NCBI GenBank assembly: GCA_934647235.1 | Contig: CAKUFG010000005.1 | Location: forward strand, 43,283 to 107,282 | Source of the DNA: an uncultured Clostridia bacterium | GTDB taxonomy: Bacteria; Bacillota; Clostridia; Christensenellales; Aristaeellaceae | Direction: 5' to 3' | DNA length: 64,000 nt | In this document: positions 15,208 to 27,302 of the stretch, piece after piece | Layout of the letters: each line of letters begins with the position of its first letter | How positions within the stretch are numbered: the stretch's first letter is position 1 | The notes under the pieces: model-generated | Told to the model about the DNA's origin: nothing | The model's database searches: none | The model's input: only the letters and a program-made list of their open reading frames with translations | Made by a program: the position numbers and the translations under genes

Positions 15208-15586
15208 ACTGGAAGAGAGCTTTCTGCGCCTGTGCCTGAAGCCCCGCGTGGAGTGCGACCTGCCGGGGCGGCTGCGGCTGAGCTTTAACAAATACCGCCT
15301 GCTGCCCAAGGAGGCGCTGCCCTATCTGCACTATATCCGCGATGTGCTGGAGCTGCTTCCCGGCGTGACGGGCGCGGAAATCAACCCGCGCATCGGCACG
15401 GTGCTGATCCGCTACGACGCCAATATCACCGCCGCGCGCGCCATCCTGCGCTGGGTGGATATCGTGGTGGATGAGGGCATCCGCATTTCCAACGAGGATA
15501 TCTGGCAGGGCGCTGATGAAAAGGAGCTGGAGGACATCGTGCGCAAGCGGCTGATCCTGCGGCTCCCGCAGCAAAAAGAAGGTTGA
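15200..15586 (+). CDS. HMA2-like domain protein of the metal-ATPase operon (2)
   Basis: This 128-residue soluble protein contains a single ferredoxin-like domain: VECDLPGRLRLSFNKYRLLP near residues 19-38, then LLPGVTGAEINPRIGTVLIRYD around residues 60-80, the classic beta-alpha-beta-beta pattern of heavy-metal-associated domains. The metal-binding CxxC is missing. An acidic helical tail follows (EDIWQGADEKELEDIVRKRL). The ATG lies within the last codons of the preceding gene, and the stop is three bases before the ATPase start, so tight co-translation is likely. It probably partners the ATPase. Confidence 0.75.
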   Translation: MNKLEESFLRLCLKPRVECDLPGRLRLSFNKYRLLPKEALPYLHYIRDVLELLPGVTGAEINPRIGTVLIRYDANITAARAILRWVDIVVDEGIRISNEDIWQGADEKELEDIVRKRLILRLPQQKEG

Positions 15587-15589
15587 ACC

Positions 15590-17772
<2,183 letters not shown>

Positions 17773-17773
<1 letters not shown>

Positions 17774-18474
17774 TGCATAACGAACAGGGCGCAATACATC
17801 TGGAGGTGCTCTCCGCCATCCGCGGCCGCATCCGCCTGCAATTGGAAAAGCCGCTGCAGTCGGACGCGCCGATCCGCCGCATTCCCGGCGTGCTTTCCTG
17901 CCGCTATAACGCGCGCATCCGCACCCTGCTGTGCGAGTATGATCCGGATACGCTGAGCGAAAGCCAGCTGCTTGTCCGCGTCGGCGCGGCCTATGCGGCG
18001 CAGACGGACGCAGGCCTTCTGCACATCAAGCACTGCGAGGAGGAAGGCTTCTCCATGGCTCCCAGCGGCTATCTGGCGCTGCTGTGCATCGGCCTGGATG
18101 GGGCGCTGTCCATCGCAGGCTCGCCGCTGACGGCCTTTACCCGCTGGCTGTCTACCGGCGCTGCCCTGGCCGCCGTGGTGGAACACGGCTATCAGGAGCT
18201 GCATGTGCGCGGCAGCTTTGATCCCGAGGTCATGTCCGTCGTTTATCTTATCAATTCCGTCGGCAAGCCCGGCGCGGTTCGCGCCAGCCTGCTGGCGTGG
18301 ATTATCACCTTCGGCCGTCATCTGATCCCCCGCGCTCCGCGCGAGCAGCCCTATCTGATCAAGCGCGCAGGCGGCAGGCTTACGCTTACGCCCATGGCGG
18401 GCGGCGAAAGCCAGCTTTCGTTTGCGGGCAGCATGTTCCGGCAGGGCATGGAAATGATGGCGCACAAGGCGTAA
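17773..18474 (+). CDS. HMA2-like domain membrane protein of the metal-ATPase operon (3)
   Basis: The start overlaps the ATPase stop by one base (TAATG). The 233-residue protein begins with the same ferredoxin-like module (LSAIRGRIRLQLEKP near residue 14, then RIPGVLSCRYNARIRTLLCEYD), again without CxxC. After residue 95 come hydrophobic stretches (SGYLALLCIGLDGALSIAG, WLSTGAALAAVVEHG and ASLLAWIITFGRHLI) that resemble the first membrane helices of the ATPase itself, and a short C-terminal strand region. It looks like a truncated, non-catalytic relative of the ATPase N-terminal half and may assemble with it. Role unproven. Confidence 0.72.
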
Positions 18475-18504
18475 ACCCCTATACATCAGCAAGGAGGAAG
18501 AACT

Positions 18505-18771
18505 ATGTTTGGCAGCAATCCGTTGGTCAAGGGCATCCTGATCGGTGTGGGCGTAAGCGTCGTGGGCTTCTGCGCCTATAAGCACAATGAGGACAAGGTG
18601 GATGATTTTCTGCGCCGCCACGGCGTAAAGGTCAAGTCCCCCGCCGCCGGCTTTGAAACCATGTCGGTGGAAGACCTGATGCGCACCAAGGAAACCATCG
18701 AGGATCTGATCGCCGAAAAGGAAATGCAGGATCAGAGCGTCACAGTGGAAGCCGCGCCCGTGGAAGGCTAA
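18505..18771 (+). CDS. Small membrane-anchored protein ending the metal-ATPase operon
   Basis: The 88-residue protein has an N-terminal Gly-rich membrane helix (LVKGILIGVGVSVVGFCAY, residues 7-25), a charged stretch (HNEDKVDDFLRRHGVKVK) and an acidic amphipathic helix (SVEDLMRTKETIEDLIAEKE). A good AGGAGGAAG ribosome site precedes the ATG, 30 bases after the preceding gene, and a terminator follows the stop, so it belongs to the operon. I do not recognise the family; a small accessory subunit is the natural guess. Confidence 0.7.
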   Translation: MFGSNPLVKGILIGVGVSVVGFCAYKHNEDKVDDFLRRHGVKVKSPAAGFETMSVEDLMRTKETIEDLIAEKEMQDQSVTVEAAPVEG

Positions 18772-18794
18772 GGCCCGCCCCATCCACGCCAAAA

Positions 18795-18822
18795 GGCCCG
18801 TCGCCAAGACGGGTCTTTTGCT
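18795..18822 (+). terminator. Terminator of the P-type ATPase operon
   Basis: An 8-bp GC-rich stem (GGCCCGTC with GACGGGTC, one G-U pair) is followed by TTTT, 24 bases after the last stop of the operon. Confidence 0.7.
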
Positions 18823-18855
18823 GTATATCCGCACAAACGGCATGAACGCTCCCCT

Positions 18856-18884
18856 TTGCAGGATTGCCGGTCTCGTGATATAAT
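18856..18884 (+). promoter_or_regulatory. Sigma-A promoter of the C39-like gene
   Basis: TTGCAG (18856-18861), 17 bases and a perfect TATAAT (18879-18884) lie 34 bases before the ATG, with GGAG in between. Confidence 0.75.
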
Positions 18885-18918
18885 CAGCCTGAAACCATGC
18901 AAAAAGGAGCGTTGAAGC

Positions 18919-19638
18919 ATGATCAGATCCGCAAACCGCAGCATCCTGCGCAGCGCCGTTCTGCTTCTGTGCGCAGGCATACTGACCCTCTCGGGCAGCG
19001 CTGGGGCGGAGTCCGCCGTCCCGACCGCTCCAGGTCCTTACGCCGCCTCCCTTGCCGATGCGGATGTGTTCATCGACCTGCCCACCCTGCGGCAATACGG
19101 CGGCTATACCTGCGGCGCAGCCTGCGTGCAGATGCTGATGAACTGGCTTTATCCCTATGAAGGCGACCTGAACCTGACGCAGTACGAGGAGCTGCTGGGC
19201 ACCACGCCCGAAAACGGCACGCCGCCCAGCGCCATTACGGCGTATCTGGCGGAAAACGGCGTTGCTTTCACCGCGTCCCAGCAGCTGTCGCTGGATGATC
19301 TCATGCGGAAGCTCGACGCGGGCCATCCCGTTTTGATGCCGCTGCAGGCCTGGTCCTCCGCAGAGGACGGCAGCTATAATCTGGACGACCCCTCTGATCC
19401 GGAATCCTACCTGGCTGAAGGGCATTGGGTAATCTGCGTCGGCTATTGCCAAAATACCGAAACGCCCTATTTCATCTTCAGTGATCCCGCCTGCGTGGGC
19501 CATACCATGATCTATGCGGACGAATTGAACCGGCGCTGGATCGATATGGACGGAGCCGGCGCGATTTACGATCACTTCGGCATTGAAATCACGCAGGCTA
19601 CGCAATACAGCAAAAGCGGCTTATTCTATATGGATTAA
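18919..19638 (+). CDS. Secreted C39-like cysteine peptidase family protein
   Basis: The 239-residue protein has a signal peptide (SAVLLLCAGILTLSGSAGA). Its papain-like C39 fold shows IDLPTLRQYGGYTCGAACVQ with the probable nucleophile Cys in Tyr-Thr-Cys-Gly near residue 64, the helix following it (MLMNWLYPYEGDLNLTQYEE), the His block EGHWVICVGYCQ and the Asp block FIFSDPACVGHTMIYADEL. All three positions of a Cys-His-Asp triad are therefore present. Members of this group are bacteriocin-leader peptidase relatives that act outside the cell on unknown peptides. It is a single gene between its own promoter and terminator. Confidence 0.88.
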   Translation: MIRSANRSILRSAVLLLCAGILTLSGSAGAESAVPTAPGPYAASLADADVFIDLPTLRQYGGYTCGAACVQMLMNWLYPYEGDLNLTQYEELLGTTPENGTPPSAITAYLAENGVAFTASQQLSLDDLMRKLDAGHPVLMPLQAWSSAEDGSYNLDDPSDPESYLAEGHWVICVGYCQNTETPYFIFSDPACVGHTMIYADELNRRWIDMDGAGAIYDHFGIEITQATQYSKSGLFYMD

Positions 19639-19671
19639 AAAACGCTTCAGAGAATTGCATATCATCAAACG

Positions 19672-19715
19672 CCGAAACGGAACGAACAGTCTCCGTTTCG
19701 GTGTTTCTATTCTTT
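19672..19715 (+). terminator. Terminator after the C39-like gene
   Basis: A perfect 10-bp stem (CCGAAACGGA with TCCGTTTCGG, 19672-19701) is followed by a T-rich tract about 35 bases after the stop. Confidence 0.75.
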
Positions 19716-19781
19716 TCGGCAGGCATTAATTTTCTAGCGAAGCAACCGCCGAAGCTGCATAATTCAAAGCAAGCACGTCAG

Positions 19782-19818
19782 AATAAAAGCGTCGCAAATT
19801 ATCCGATTCTGCGACGCT
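19782..19818 (-). terminator. Terminator of a short leftward transcript
   Basis: AGCGTCGCA and TGCGACGCT (19788-19796 and 19810-19818) form a perfect 9-bp stem followed on the minus strand by TTTTATTC. It lies only about 45-80 bases downstream of the leftward promoter at 19868-19896 and has no gene before it. Confidence 0.65.
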
Positions 19819-19867
19819 GACTAAAAATGATGAACGGCGAGGAATGCCACTGACTATCTTCTATAAT

Positions 19868-19896
19868 ATTATAAGTGGGAATCGTTTCCATGTCAA
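19868..19896 (-). promoter_or_regulatory. Orphan consensus promoter with LacI/CcpA-type operator
   Basis: The minus strand reads TTGACA (19891-19896), a 17-base spacer, TATAAT (19868-19873): a perfect sigma-A promoter. The spacer itself is TGGGAATCGTTTCCA (19876-19890 on the plus strand), whose core GGAATCGTTTCC differs by one base from a symmetric LacI-family operator with a central CG. Transcription would run left and stop at the hairpin at 19782-19818, so only an RNA of roughly 80 bases with no recognisable gene would be made. The rest of the 470-base gap from 19639 to 20109 holds no gene I can support. Confidence 0.65.
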
Positions 19897-20036
19897 GATA
19901 ATCGGCCCCTGCGATGGCAATTTCATGTCAGATTCCGGCAGGCCTGCCGGACGCGGGCGGCGCTTGAGCCGCCGCCATGCAAGCGCGCCGCCGGCGGAGC
20001 GCGGCAAAGGCGCGGAAATGGGTAAGCCGTCAGCAG

Positions 20037-20047
20037 AGCCGTCAAAA
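20037..20047 (+). repeat. Direct repeat AGCCGTCAAAA left of the integrase
   Basis: The 11-base sequence recurs exactly at 21241-21251. The two copies bracket the integrase gene, so they are candidate attachment-site cores. Eleven bases could match by chance in a kilobase only rarely, but the link to integration is inference. Confidence 0.4.
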
Positions 20048-20109
20048 ATGGCAATTGCGTCAGTCGTTCAGCATCAGCAGCAAAATTCATGGAGCGAGGA
20101 GAATGAAGC

Positions 20110-21228
20110 ATGCCAAGACATGGGGAAAACATTTATAAGCGCCGGGACGGCCGATACGAGGGACGCTACGTGATCGGCAAGAATGCGTCCGGCAAAACCA
20201 GATTCGGATATGTTTATGGGAGGCAGTACGCGCAGGTGCGCGCACGGCTGCTGCAGAAGAAAGCGGAGCTCCTGCCTGCCGCTGCAAGCGCCGCGTCGGC
20301 CCGCGATGTTACCCTGCGGGAATGGCTTTGCTATTGGCGCGAAAACGAGCTGATGGGCACGGTGAAGCCCTCGTCCTATCAGGCCTATTGCAGGCAGATC
20401 AACCTGCATCTGATTCCGGCGCTGGGCGATGTGCCGCTTTCGCAGCTAACGCCGGCCTGTGTGCACGCCTTTGCCGGCCGGCTGGAGGTCTGCGGCCTGG
20501 CCTATAACACAAGAAAGGGGATTTTCCGCCTTTTATCTGCCGCCTTGCGCTGCGCCCAGGAGGAGGGGCTGGCCGCAAAGAATCCTTGCCGCAAAATCAG
20601 AATCCAGCTTTCCGAAAAGGCTGAACAGCGCGTGCTCAGCCGCCCGGAGCAGGAAATGCTGCGCAAGGAAGCGCTGAAGCAGAATAACCTGTCCGTCCTG
20701 CTCAGCCTCTATACAGGCATGCGCCTGGGCGAGGTATGCGCGCTGAAATGGCAGGATATCGACTGGAAAAAACGCACCGTCGCCGTCAGACGCACGGTGC
20801 AGCGGATTGCGCATACCCTGCCCTCCGCACATGAAAGCACGTTTCTGATGGTCGGCACGCCCAAATCCAGGCGCTCGCACCGCGTGCTGCCCATTCCTGA
20901 TTTTTTGATTTCAAAGCTGCGCGAGGCTTTCTTCGCCGCCGGCAGCCTGTCGCCCGAGACTTTTATCTTTGGAAAGGGCGCGCGCGCCGCCGAGCCGCGC
21001 ACGCTGCAACGGCGCTTCAGCCGTCTGCTGCCCAGCGTCGGTCTGACCGGCGTTCATTTTCATACGCTTCGTCACAGCTTCGCCACACGCCTGCTGGAAC
21101 TGGGCGTGGATATTCAAACCATCAGCGCGCTGCTGGGGCATGAATCGGCCAGGACGACGCTGAACTTTTATGGGCACAGCCTGACGGAGCAGCAAATCCG
21201 CGCCGCATCGCTGCTTGCCTCCTGCTGA
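20110..21228 (+). CDS. int: Tyrosine recombinase / site-specific integrase
   Basis: The 372-residue protein has a basic N-terminal arm-binding region (YKRRDGRYEGRYVIGK), a SAM-like core-binding domain (residues 65-165) and a C-terminal catalytic domain. Catalytic residues are visible in order: Arg in TGMRLGEV near residue 203, His-x-x-Arg in HTLRHSF near residues 317-320, the second His in LGHESA near 342 and the nucleophile Tyr in NFYGHS near 353. AGGAG lies ahead of the ATG. It is typical of integrases of phages and integrative elements, yet no phage, relaxase or cargo gene is nearby. It abuts the truncated permease and is flanked by an 11-base direct repeat. Confidence 0.93.
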   Translation: MPRHGENIYKRRDGRYEGRYVIGKNASGKTRFGYVYGRQYAQVRARLLQKKAELLPAAASAASARDVTLREWLCYWRENELMGTVKPSSYQAYCRQINLHLIPALGDVPLSQLTPACVHAFAGRLEVCGLAYNTRKGIFRLLSAALRCAQEEGLAAKNPCRKIRIQLSEKAEQRVLSRPEQEMLRKEALKQNNLSVLLSLYTGMRLGEVCALKWQDIDWKKRTVAVRRTVQRIAHTLPSAHESTFLMVGTPKSRRSHRVLPIPDFLISKLREAFFAAGSLSPETFIFGKGARAAEPRTLQRRFSRLLPSVGLTGVHFHTLRHSFATRLLELGVDIQTISALLGHESARTTLNFYGHSLTEQQIRAASLLASC

Positions 21229-21240
21229 ACGCCGGCAATA

Positions 21241-21251
21241 AGCCGTCAAAA
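21241..21251 (+). repeat. Direct repeat AGCCGTCAAAA right of the integrase
   Basis: This is the second copy of the repeat at 20037-20047. It lies 12 bases after the integrase stop and directly at the point where recognisable permease sequence begins. Confidence 0.4.
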
Positions 21252-21252
21252 G

Positions 21253-21657
21253 CCGTATACTCTGCTGATTACCCGTACCTTCTTTGCCGGCATCGACCAA
21301 TCGCTGCACGAAAGCGCGCGCATTGACGGCGCGCGGGAGTTCCGCATCCTGCTCAGCATCGTGCTGCCGGTATCGCTGCCCATCATGGCCACCATCGGGC
21401 TGATGTACGGCGTAAACCACTGGAACACCTACTTCAGCAGCATCATCTACATTTCCACCTCCAGCCGCCGCACGCTGCAGGTGGTGCTGCGCGAGATGCT
21501 CAACCGCGCCAACAAAATGGATGCCGACGTGACCGTACCCACGCGCTCGCTGCAGATGGCCGGCGTGGTCATCTCGGCCGTTCCCATCATCGCCGTCTAT
21601 CCCTTCCTGCAAAAGTACTTCACGCAGGGCCTGATGCTCGGCTCCATCAAAGGATAA
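21253..21657 (+). pseudogene. Truncated sugar ABC permease (LplC/YtcP-like), N-terminal half missing
   Basis: Only about 135 C-terminal residues remain. The frame opens at the integrase junction with YTLLITRTFFAGIDQSLHES, which is mid-protein sequence in this family, then continues through the EAA loop (ARIDGAREFRILLSIVLP) and the terminal segment KYFTQGLMLGSIKG that is characteristic of LplC/YtcP-type permeases. No start codon, ribosome site or N-terminal membrane helices exist upstream; the integrase gene occupies that place. The simplest reading is loss of the 5' half by integration or deletion. It would have been the permease for the binding protein downstream. Confidence 0.85.
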
Positions 21658-21698
21658 CTGCAAGGCGTTGACCTTGTTAAAAAAGGAGGACTCTTTTC

Positions 21699-23157
21699 AT
21701 GAAGAAACGTTTGCTCTCTCTGCTGCTGTGCGCGGCGCTGCTGTGCCTGTCTGCCGGCGCGATGGCCGAGCCCGTCAAGATCAACATTTTCGGCCTGTCC
21801 GTCACGGTGCCGGAATCCGATCCCGTGCTGCCCGAGCTGGAAAAGCGCCTGGGCATTGAAATCAGCGTAGAATCCACCGGCGGCGACGAATCCAGCCTGG
21901 CTGCCCGCCTCTTCGGCGGCAATGTGTGTGTTCCGCGTCAGCAACATCAACAACCTCAAGAGCTATTACGAATCCGACGTGCTGCTCAACCTGGCCCCCT
22001 ACATGGACAAAATGCCCAACCTCAAGGCCACCTTTACCGATCTGGAATGGGGCCGCGTAAGCTTTGACGGCGGCATCTACGCCATCCCCCGCAAGGGCGA
22101 GGGCAATTACAACTGCTGGTACATCCGTCAGGACTGGCTGGACAAGCTGCAGATGGACGCGCCCGAAACCTTCGACGATCTGCTGAAGGTGGCCATCGCT
22201 ATGAACAACGCGGACTTTGACGGCAACGGCAAGAACGATACCTACGCTCTGTCCGGCACCTATGATTCCAAGTACAACCGCTCCGCCTTCGACGGCTTCT
22301 ACACCGCCTACGGCGTTACCGCGCCCGCAGGCATCCTGATCCGCGACGGCAAGGCCGTTATGAGCTGCACGCTGCCCGAGTTCAGGATGGCGCTGGAAAC
22401 CATCCGCACCTTCGTGGAGGCCGGCGTGGTCGATCCCGAAATCCTGTCCAACACCAACAGCACCATGATCGAAAAAATGGCTACCGGCAAGGTAGGCATC
22501 GCCTACGGCGGCTGGGCCAACTACTCCAAGCCCGCGTTTGTCAAGCAGCTCAGCGCTGTGGATGAAAACGCCTCGTGGGGCCCCATGAGCAAGAACATCA
22601 AGACCGAATACGGCGAGTCCGGCGCTTCCCAGTCCGCCTCCGGCTACGATGCAGTGTTCGCCATCAACGCCGATCTGGCCCAGGAGCCCGAAAAGCTGGA
22701 CGCCGTGCTCAAGCTGTTTGACTATCTGGCCACGGAAGAAGGCATGCGCCTGATGTCCTTTGGCATCGAGGGCGTGCATTATGAAATGAACGGCGACACG
22801 GTGGTCAAGCTGCCCGCCATGGACGAATTGACCTATGCCTACGGCATTCAGTTCATCGGCCGCGACGATATGACCTACTGCATGACCAAGTTTGCCAACT
22901 GCGCCGATATCATCCAGTACTGCGCCACCGAGGTACCCATGGTGTACCACTACGGCTCCATGATCGAGCAGCCCGAGGGCGTAAACGTGGCCGATATCAA
23001 ATCCTACGTGCTGGAGCAGACCGCGCAGTTCATCTACGGCTCCCGCCCCATGAGCGAGTATGACAGCTTCCTGTCCTCGCTGTACAGCACGTACAATCTC
23101 CAGGCCTACCTGGACGACGCTACGGCTCAGCTGACCCAGATCGGCTATATCAAGTAA
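21699..23157 (+). pseudogene. Frameshifted LplA-type extracellular solute-binding protein
   Basis: The N-terminal part starts at 21699 after AAGGAGG with a signal peptide (MKKRLLSLLLCAALLCLSAG) and reads normally to about residue 75 (ESSLAARLFGGN). The remaining 410 residues continue in the next frame (FRVSNINNLKSYYESDVLLN onward, to the stop at 23157). Total length is three times 486 plus one, so one base has been gained (or two lost), near 21920-21932, where the tract TGTGTGTG stands. The combined product of about 485 residues would be a normal LplA-like binding protein. A sequencing error cannot be excluded, but the three genes that follow are also shifted. Confidence 0.85.
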
Positions 23158-23171
23158 TCCCTGTTCTTTAT

Positions 23172-23240
23172 GGCAGCGCTGCGTGCCGCGCCCGCTCTCA
23201 TGGCGGCTGCGCAGACGCGGCGCTGCCCTTCTTTGTTTTG
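23172..23240 (+). terminator. Terminator-like hairpin after the binding-protein pseudogene
   Basis: GGCAGCGC (23172-23179) pairs with GCGCTGCC (23220-23227), with further pairing inside, and a T-rich tract follows. It lies between the binding-protein and oxidoreductase reading frames, the usual place for partial termination that favours the binding protein. Confidence 0.6.
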
Positions 23241-23259
23241 TAAAACGGAGGTTTTTCAC

Positions 23260-25846
23260 ATGCGTGTGCTGGTATTAGGCGGATCCACGGCGGGCGTGCA
23301 GGCAGCTGAACGGGCCGCGCAGGCAGGGCATCAGGTTACGCTCTGCACGCCGTATTATGCGCTGGGTGAGGATGCGGCAGGCAGCTGGGCCGTTCATTCC
23401 AAGACGGGATGGGAAGCCTGGCGGCAGCGGCTGGACTGGCTTGCCATGGATGAAAAGCCCTGTCCCCTGACGCTCAAGCGCGCGCTGGACGTCTGTCTGC
23501 CTGCGCGCGCAGGGCGTGCGCGTTCTGTATGTCAGCCGCCCGGCGGCCATTGTGCAGTGCGGAGGCGCGGCGGCGGGCGCGCTGATTGAAGACGATCATG
23601 GGCTCGGCTTTTATCCAGCCGATCTGGTGCTGGACGCCGGCACGTATGGCGAGTACACCGCCGCGCTGACCCAGGATGGGCTGCGCTTCCCCGCGCACGC
23701 CATGCTGTCGGTCTGCGCCGCCTACAAGGGCGCAATCCTGCCTGCGGCAGCCTGCGATTTTCAGCTTTTGCCCGGCGCCATGGAGGATGGGCATGTGCTG
23801 GTACGGCAGGATATCCCCCTGCCGCAGCCCATGACGCTGGGCCAAATGCGCAGGCTGCACCTGCGGGAAACGGCCCGCCTGTGCCATGCCGTGGCGCAAA
23901 GCACGCTGCTGGGTGAGCAGGCCGCGCTGTATCCCGTCTTCCCCTCCCAGCCCGAAATCACAGGCTATGTCAAAACGCCCTCTTCCCTGCGCGGGCTGAT
24001 GTACGCCGAGGATTGGCTTATGGCGGGCGGCGCGTTCCAGGCGCACAGCGGCGCGCTTTCCATCTGGACGCGCGGGCTTGAAATCCCGTGCGCCGTCGAT
24101 CACGGCGCGGCGCGGCTGGATATCGACCGTCTTCCCTGTCAGGATGCGCCGGTCGCCATTCTGGGCGGCGGCACGGCCGGCTGCTGTGCCGCCATCGGCG
24201 CGGCGGAGGAGGGCGCTTCGCCCCTGATCATCGAGCGCGGCACGCTGCTGGGCGGCACGCGCACAGCAGACGGCATGCGCGGATTGTATTTTGGCAACAG
24301 AAGCCAGGTTTTCCTGCGCTTCTTTGAGCGCTGGAATCGGGACGCGGCGCAGCTTCATCAGCAGCGTACCAGCGCAACCGAGGCGCTGAGCATCGCCGCC
24401 ATGATGGAGGAACACGGCGTTGCGCAAAAGCTGTGCGCCAGCGTGTGCGGGGCCAGGATCGACGATCGCCGCGCCCGGCGCGTGCTGCTGGCCACGGAAG
24501 AAGGGCTGCAAGCCGTCTCCGCCGCGCACTGGATCGACGCGACGGGCACGGGCGAAACGGCGGCGCTGATGGGCTGCGCCATGACGTTTGGCGACCGCGA
24601 AACGGGCCGCACGCAAAATTACAGTCAGTGGCGCATATGCGACAGCACGCACGCGGGCTATCAGCGGCTGGATCAGGGCACGCTGGACGATCCCGGCAAG
24701 GATAGCCTGTCCAAGGAGCTTCAGCGCTGCCTGCACGATCCGCTGGCCTACGACCTGGTGGATATGCTGACGCCCCGCGAGGGCCGGCGGCTATGCGGGC
24801 GCGTATGCGTTGCGTTAGAGGACGTGATGCGCGGAACCGCCTTTGCGGACACGCTGTGCCATACCTTTTCCACCTACGATCCGCACGGCCGCAGCTTCCA
24901 CCCGGCCGGACGGCTGGGGCTTCTGCCCGCGCAGTATACGCCGCGCTATGCGCCCGTGCCGCTGCGCGCCCTGCTGCCCAGGGAAATCGATAACCTGCTG
25001 GTATGCGGCAAGGCGCTGTCCATGGATCAGGATGCGCTCAACTACGCGCGGATGGCCCCGGACGTGATGTGCGTGGGCTACCTTGCCGGGCGCGTCGCCG
25101 GGATGTGCGTAAAGCAGCAATGCGCCGCGCAGGCGCTTTCGCTTGCCCCCCTGCAGGAGGAAATGCGCCGCGCGGGCGCGATTGTGCCCGTCGCCCCCGT
25201 ACCCGTGCAGGATACGGCGCTGCGCATTGCCTGCGGCGACGAGCGCGGCTTTGCCCATGCGGTGCTGACCAACGACGCCGCTCTCCTTACCGCCCTGCCG
25301 CCTTTTGAACAGGCGGGCGCGCTGAGCAATCGGCTGCTGGCGGATAAAACGCGCCTGTGGTTTGGCGATATCAGCGGCGCGCAGCGCTGCACGGAAACGC
25401 TTGAACAGCTGTGCGCACGCCTGCGGGGATATGCGTATATTGACCGCCAGGGCAAAGACGGCGTGGTGCGCGCCGGGCTGGTCGGCCCGCTGGATGATTA
25501 CTGGCTTGCCATTCAGCTTTGCGTACTGCTGTCCAAGGCTCATTACGCGCCCGCGCAGCCTGCCATCCTCGCCTTCCTGCGGAATACGAGCATTGAGGAC
25601 GCATGGACAAATCAGGAATCCGCCTACGCCTCCATTCGGCTGGACTGCCATACCCCGCCCTCCTATGACCGCGCGCTTTCGCTGGCCTATGCCTGCCGCC
25701 TGATGCCCTTTGCGGATGCGGCGGCCGAGCTTGCCCGATTGCTCCGCCAGACGGAACGCGGCCATGCCTGCTCGCGCAATCCCTGGCAGGATTATCTGTC
25801 GCTGTGCCTTCGCCGCGCGCTTGAAGCATGTCAAAAAAACGGCTGA
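23260..25846 (+). pseudogene. Frameshifted FAD-dependent oxidoreductase
   Basis: The frame starts at 23260 after GGAGG with a dinucleotide-binding motif (MRVLVLGGSTAGVQAAERAA) and shifts at about 23505-23520, within a GCGCGCGC tract, into the long frame that runs to 25846. Total length is three times 862 plus one, so again one base too many. A second Rossmann motif, VAILGGGTAGCCAAIGAAEE, lies near residue 295, followed by GTLLGGTRTADGM, as in the FAD_oxidored family that is often found beside sugar-uptake genes. The C-terminal third (around IACGDERGFAHAVL onward) is a separate domain of unknown role. The activity on a sugar or aglycone is inferred from context only. Confidence 0.85.
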
Positions 25847-25908
25847 CGGTTTGCGCCCGCCCCTTGAATGCTGTACAATGCAGTAAGAACACCCTTGGAG
25901 GAGCGAAA

Positions 25909-27302
25909 ATGTATCGTGTATTGATCGTTGACGACGAGCTGCCGCTGCTGGAGCGCATGCGCACGTTCGATTGGGCCGCGCAGGACTGCCTGTGCGTAGG
26001 CGAAGCCTCCAGCGCCGAAGAAGCGCTGCGCTTCTGCCGCCTGTGGACGCCGCATATCGTGGTCACGGATATCAACATGCCAGTCATGGACGGGCTGACG
26101 CTGCTGGCCCGTCTGCGCGAAGCCTTTCCCTCCATGCAGGTGATTCTGCTGACGGTTTATCAGGAGTTTTCCTATGTGCAAAACGCGCTGCGAAACGGCG
26201 CGGTGGACTACCTGATCAAGGATATGAACCTGTTTGAGCGCCTGCCTGAAGCCCTTGCCCGCGCCAAGGCCGCGCTGGAGCGCGGCGCGGAGGGAAGCTC
26301 TCGGGTGGAGCTTTTGCAGCAGGGCGGGCAGCTATTGCTATGCGCCCCCGGAGAAGCGCTGTCCACCCCGGAAGCCGGCGCGTTCTTTTCCCAGTTTCAG
26401 GGCACCCTGGCCACCGCCCGCGCGCAGCTGAGCGATCATGCGCTGGGCGCGCTGCTGGACGACTGGGCCACGCATGAAAAAGGGCTGGGGATGCTTCGCT
26501 TTGACGGCGGCTTCGAGCTGCTTCTGCGCCGTCCGCTGCGGGAAAGCCAGGGACGGCTCCTTTCGCTGATGCATGCGGGCCGCATCCCGAATTCGCTCCG
26601 CTTTGCCCTCGGCGGCCCGGTAACGGATGAAGCCGCCTACCGCACGCAGCACGAAAAAAACCTGCGCGCGCTGGAAAACGGCTTTTACGAGCCGCTGCCG
26701 CCCGTATTTCCCACGCAGGAAACCACTTTTTCCGTTCTGCCGCCCGCGCAGAGCAGCGCATGGCTGCGGGATATCCTGGCGCTGGGCCTGAGCAGCGCGC
26801 CGATTCAAGCCTATATTCAAAAGCAGGTCGCGCCCTGTTTGAGCACCTGCTGCAGCGGCAGGAGTCAGAATACGCCTCCCGCGCGGATGCGGATGTGTAC
26901 GTGCGCATGCGCTGCGCCGCATCGCTCGAATCCCTGCTGAACGTATACCTGGAGCGCCTGGAAGCGCTGGCCGTCACCCAATCGGGCTACGGCTATCTGG
27001 TTGACGAGGCCATCCGCTGCATGGAGGAGCGCCTGCACGAAAGCTCCCTATCGCTGCAGGAGGTTTCCGACTATGTGCATATCAGCCCCGGCTACCTGTC
27101 CAAAAAGCTCAAGGAAAGCACCGGGCTTTCGTTCCAGGAGCTGCTGATCAAAATGCGCATGGAGCGCGCTGCGGCCCTGCTGCGGGACGAGCACATGCTG
27201 GTATACGAGGCGGCGGAGCGCCTGGGCTATCAGAACTACCGCTCCTTTTCCGCCGCGTTTGAAAAATACTATCACTGCAATCCGAAAAAGTTTAAGGGAT
27301 GA
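25909..27302 (+). pseudogene. Frameshifted AraC-type response regulator (YesN-like)
   Basis: The first 305 residues form a normal receiver (MYRVLIVDDELPLLERMRTF, phospho-acceptor Asp54 in VVTDINMPVMDG) and linker. Near 26826 the frame is lost: the other frame continues AGRALFEHLLQRQESEYASR and ends in a complete AraC DNA-binding domain (SLQEVSDYVHISPGYLSKKL and YEAAERLGYQNYRSFSAAFE). Length is three times 464 plus two, so one base is missing; adding an A to the AAAA run at 26817-26823 would restore one frame. TTGCGC-17-TACAAT upstream may be its promoter. It overlaps the kinase by four bases. Confidence 0.85.

Noticed and set aside
20110..21228. A prophage or integrative conjugative element
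   Set aside because: Only the integrase is present; no capsid, tail, replication, relaxase or type IV secretion gene is in the neighbourhood.
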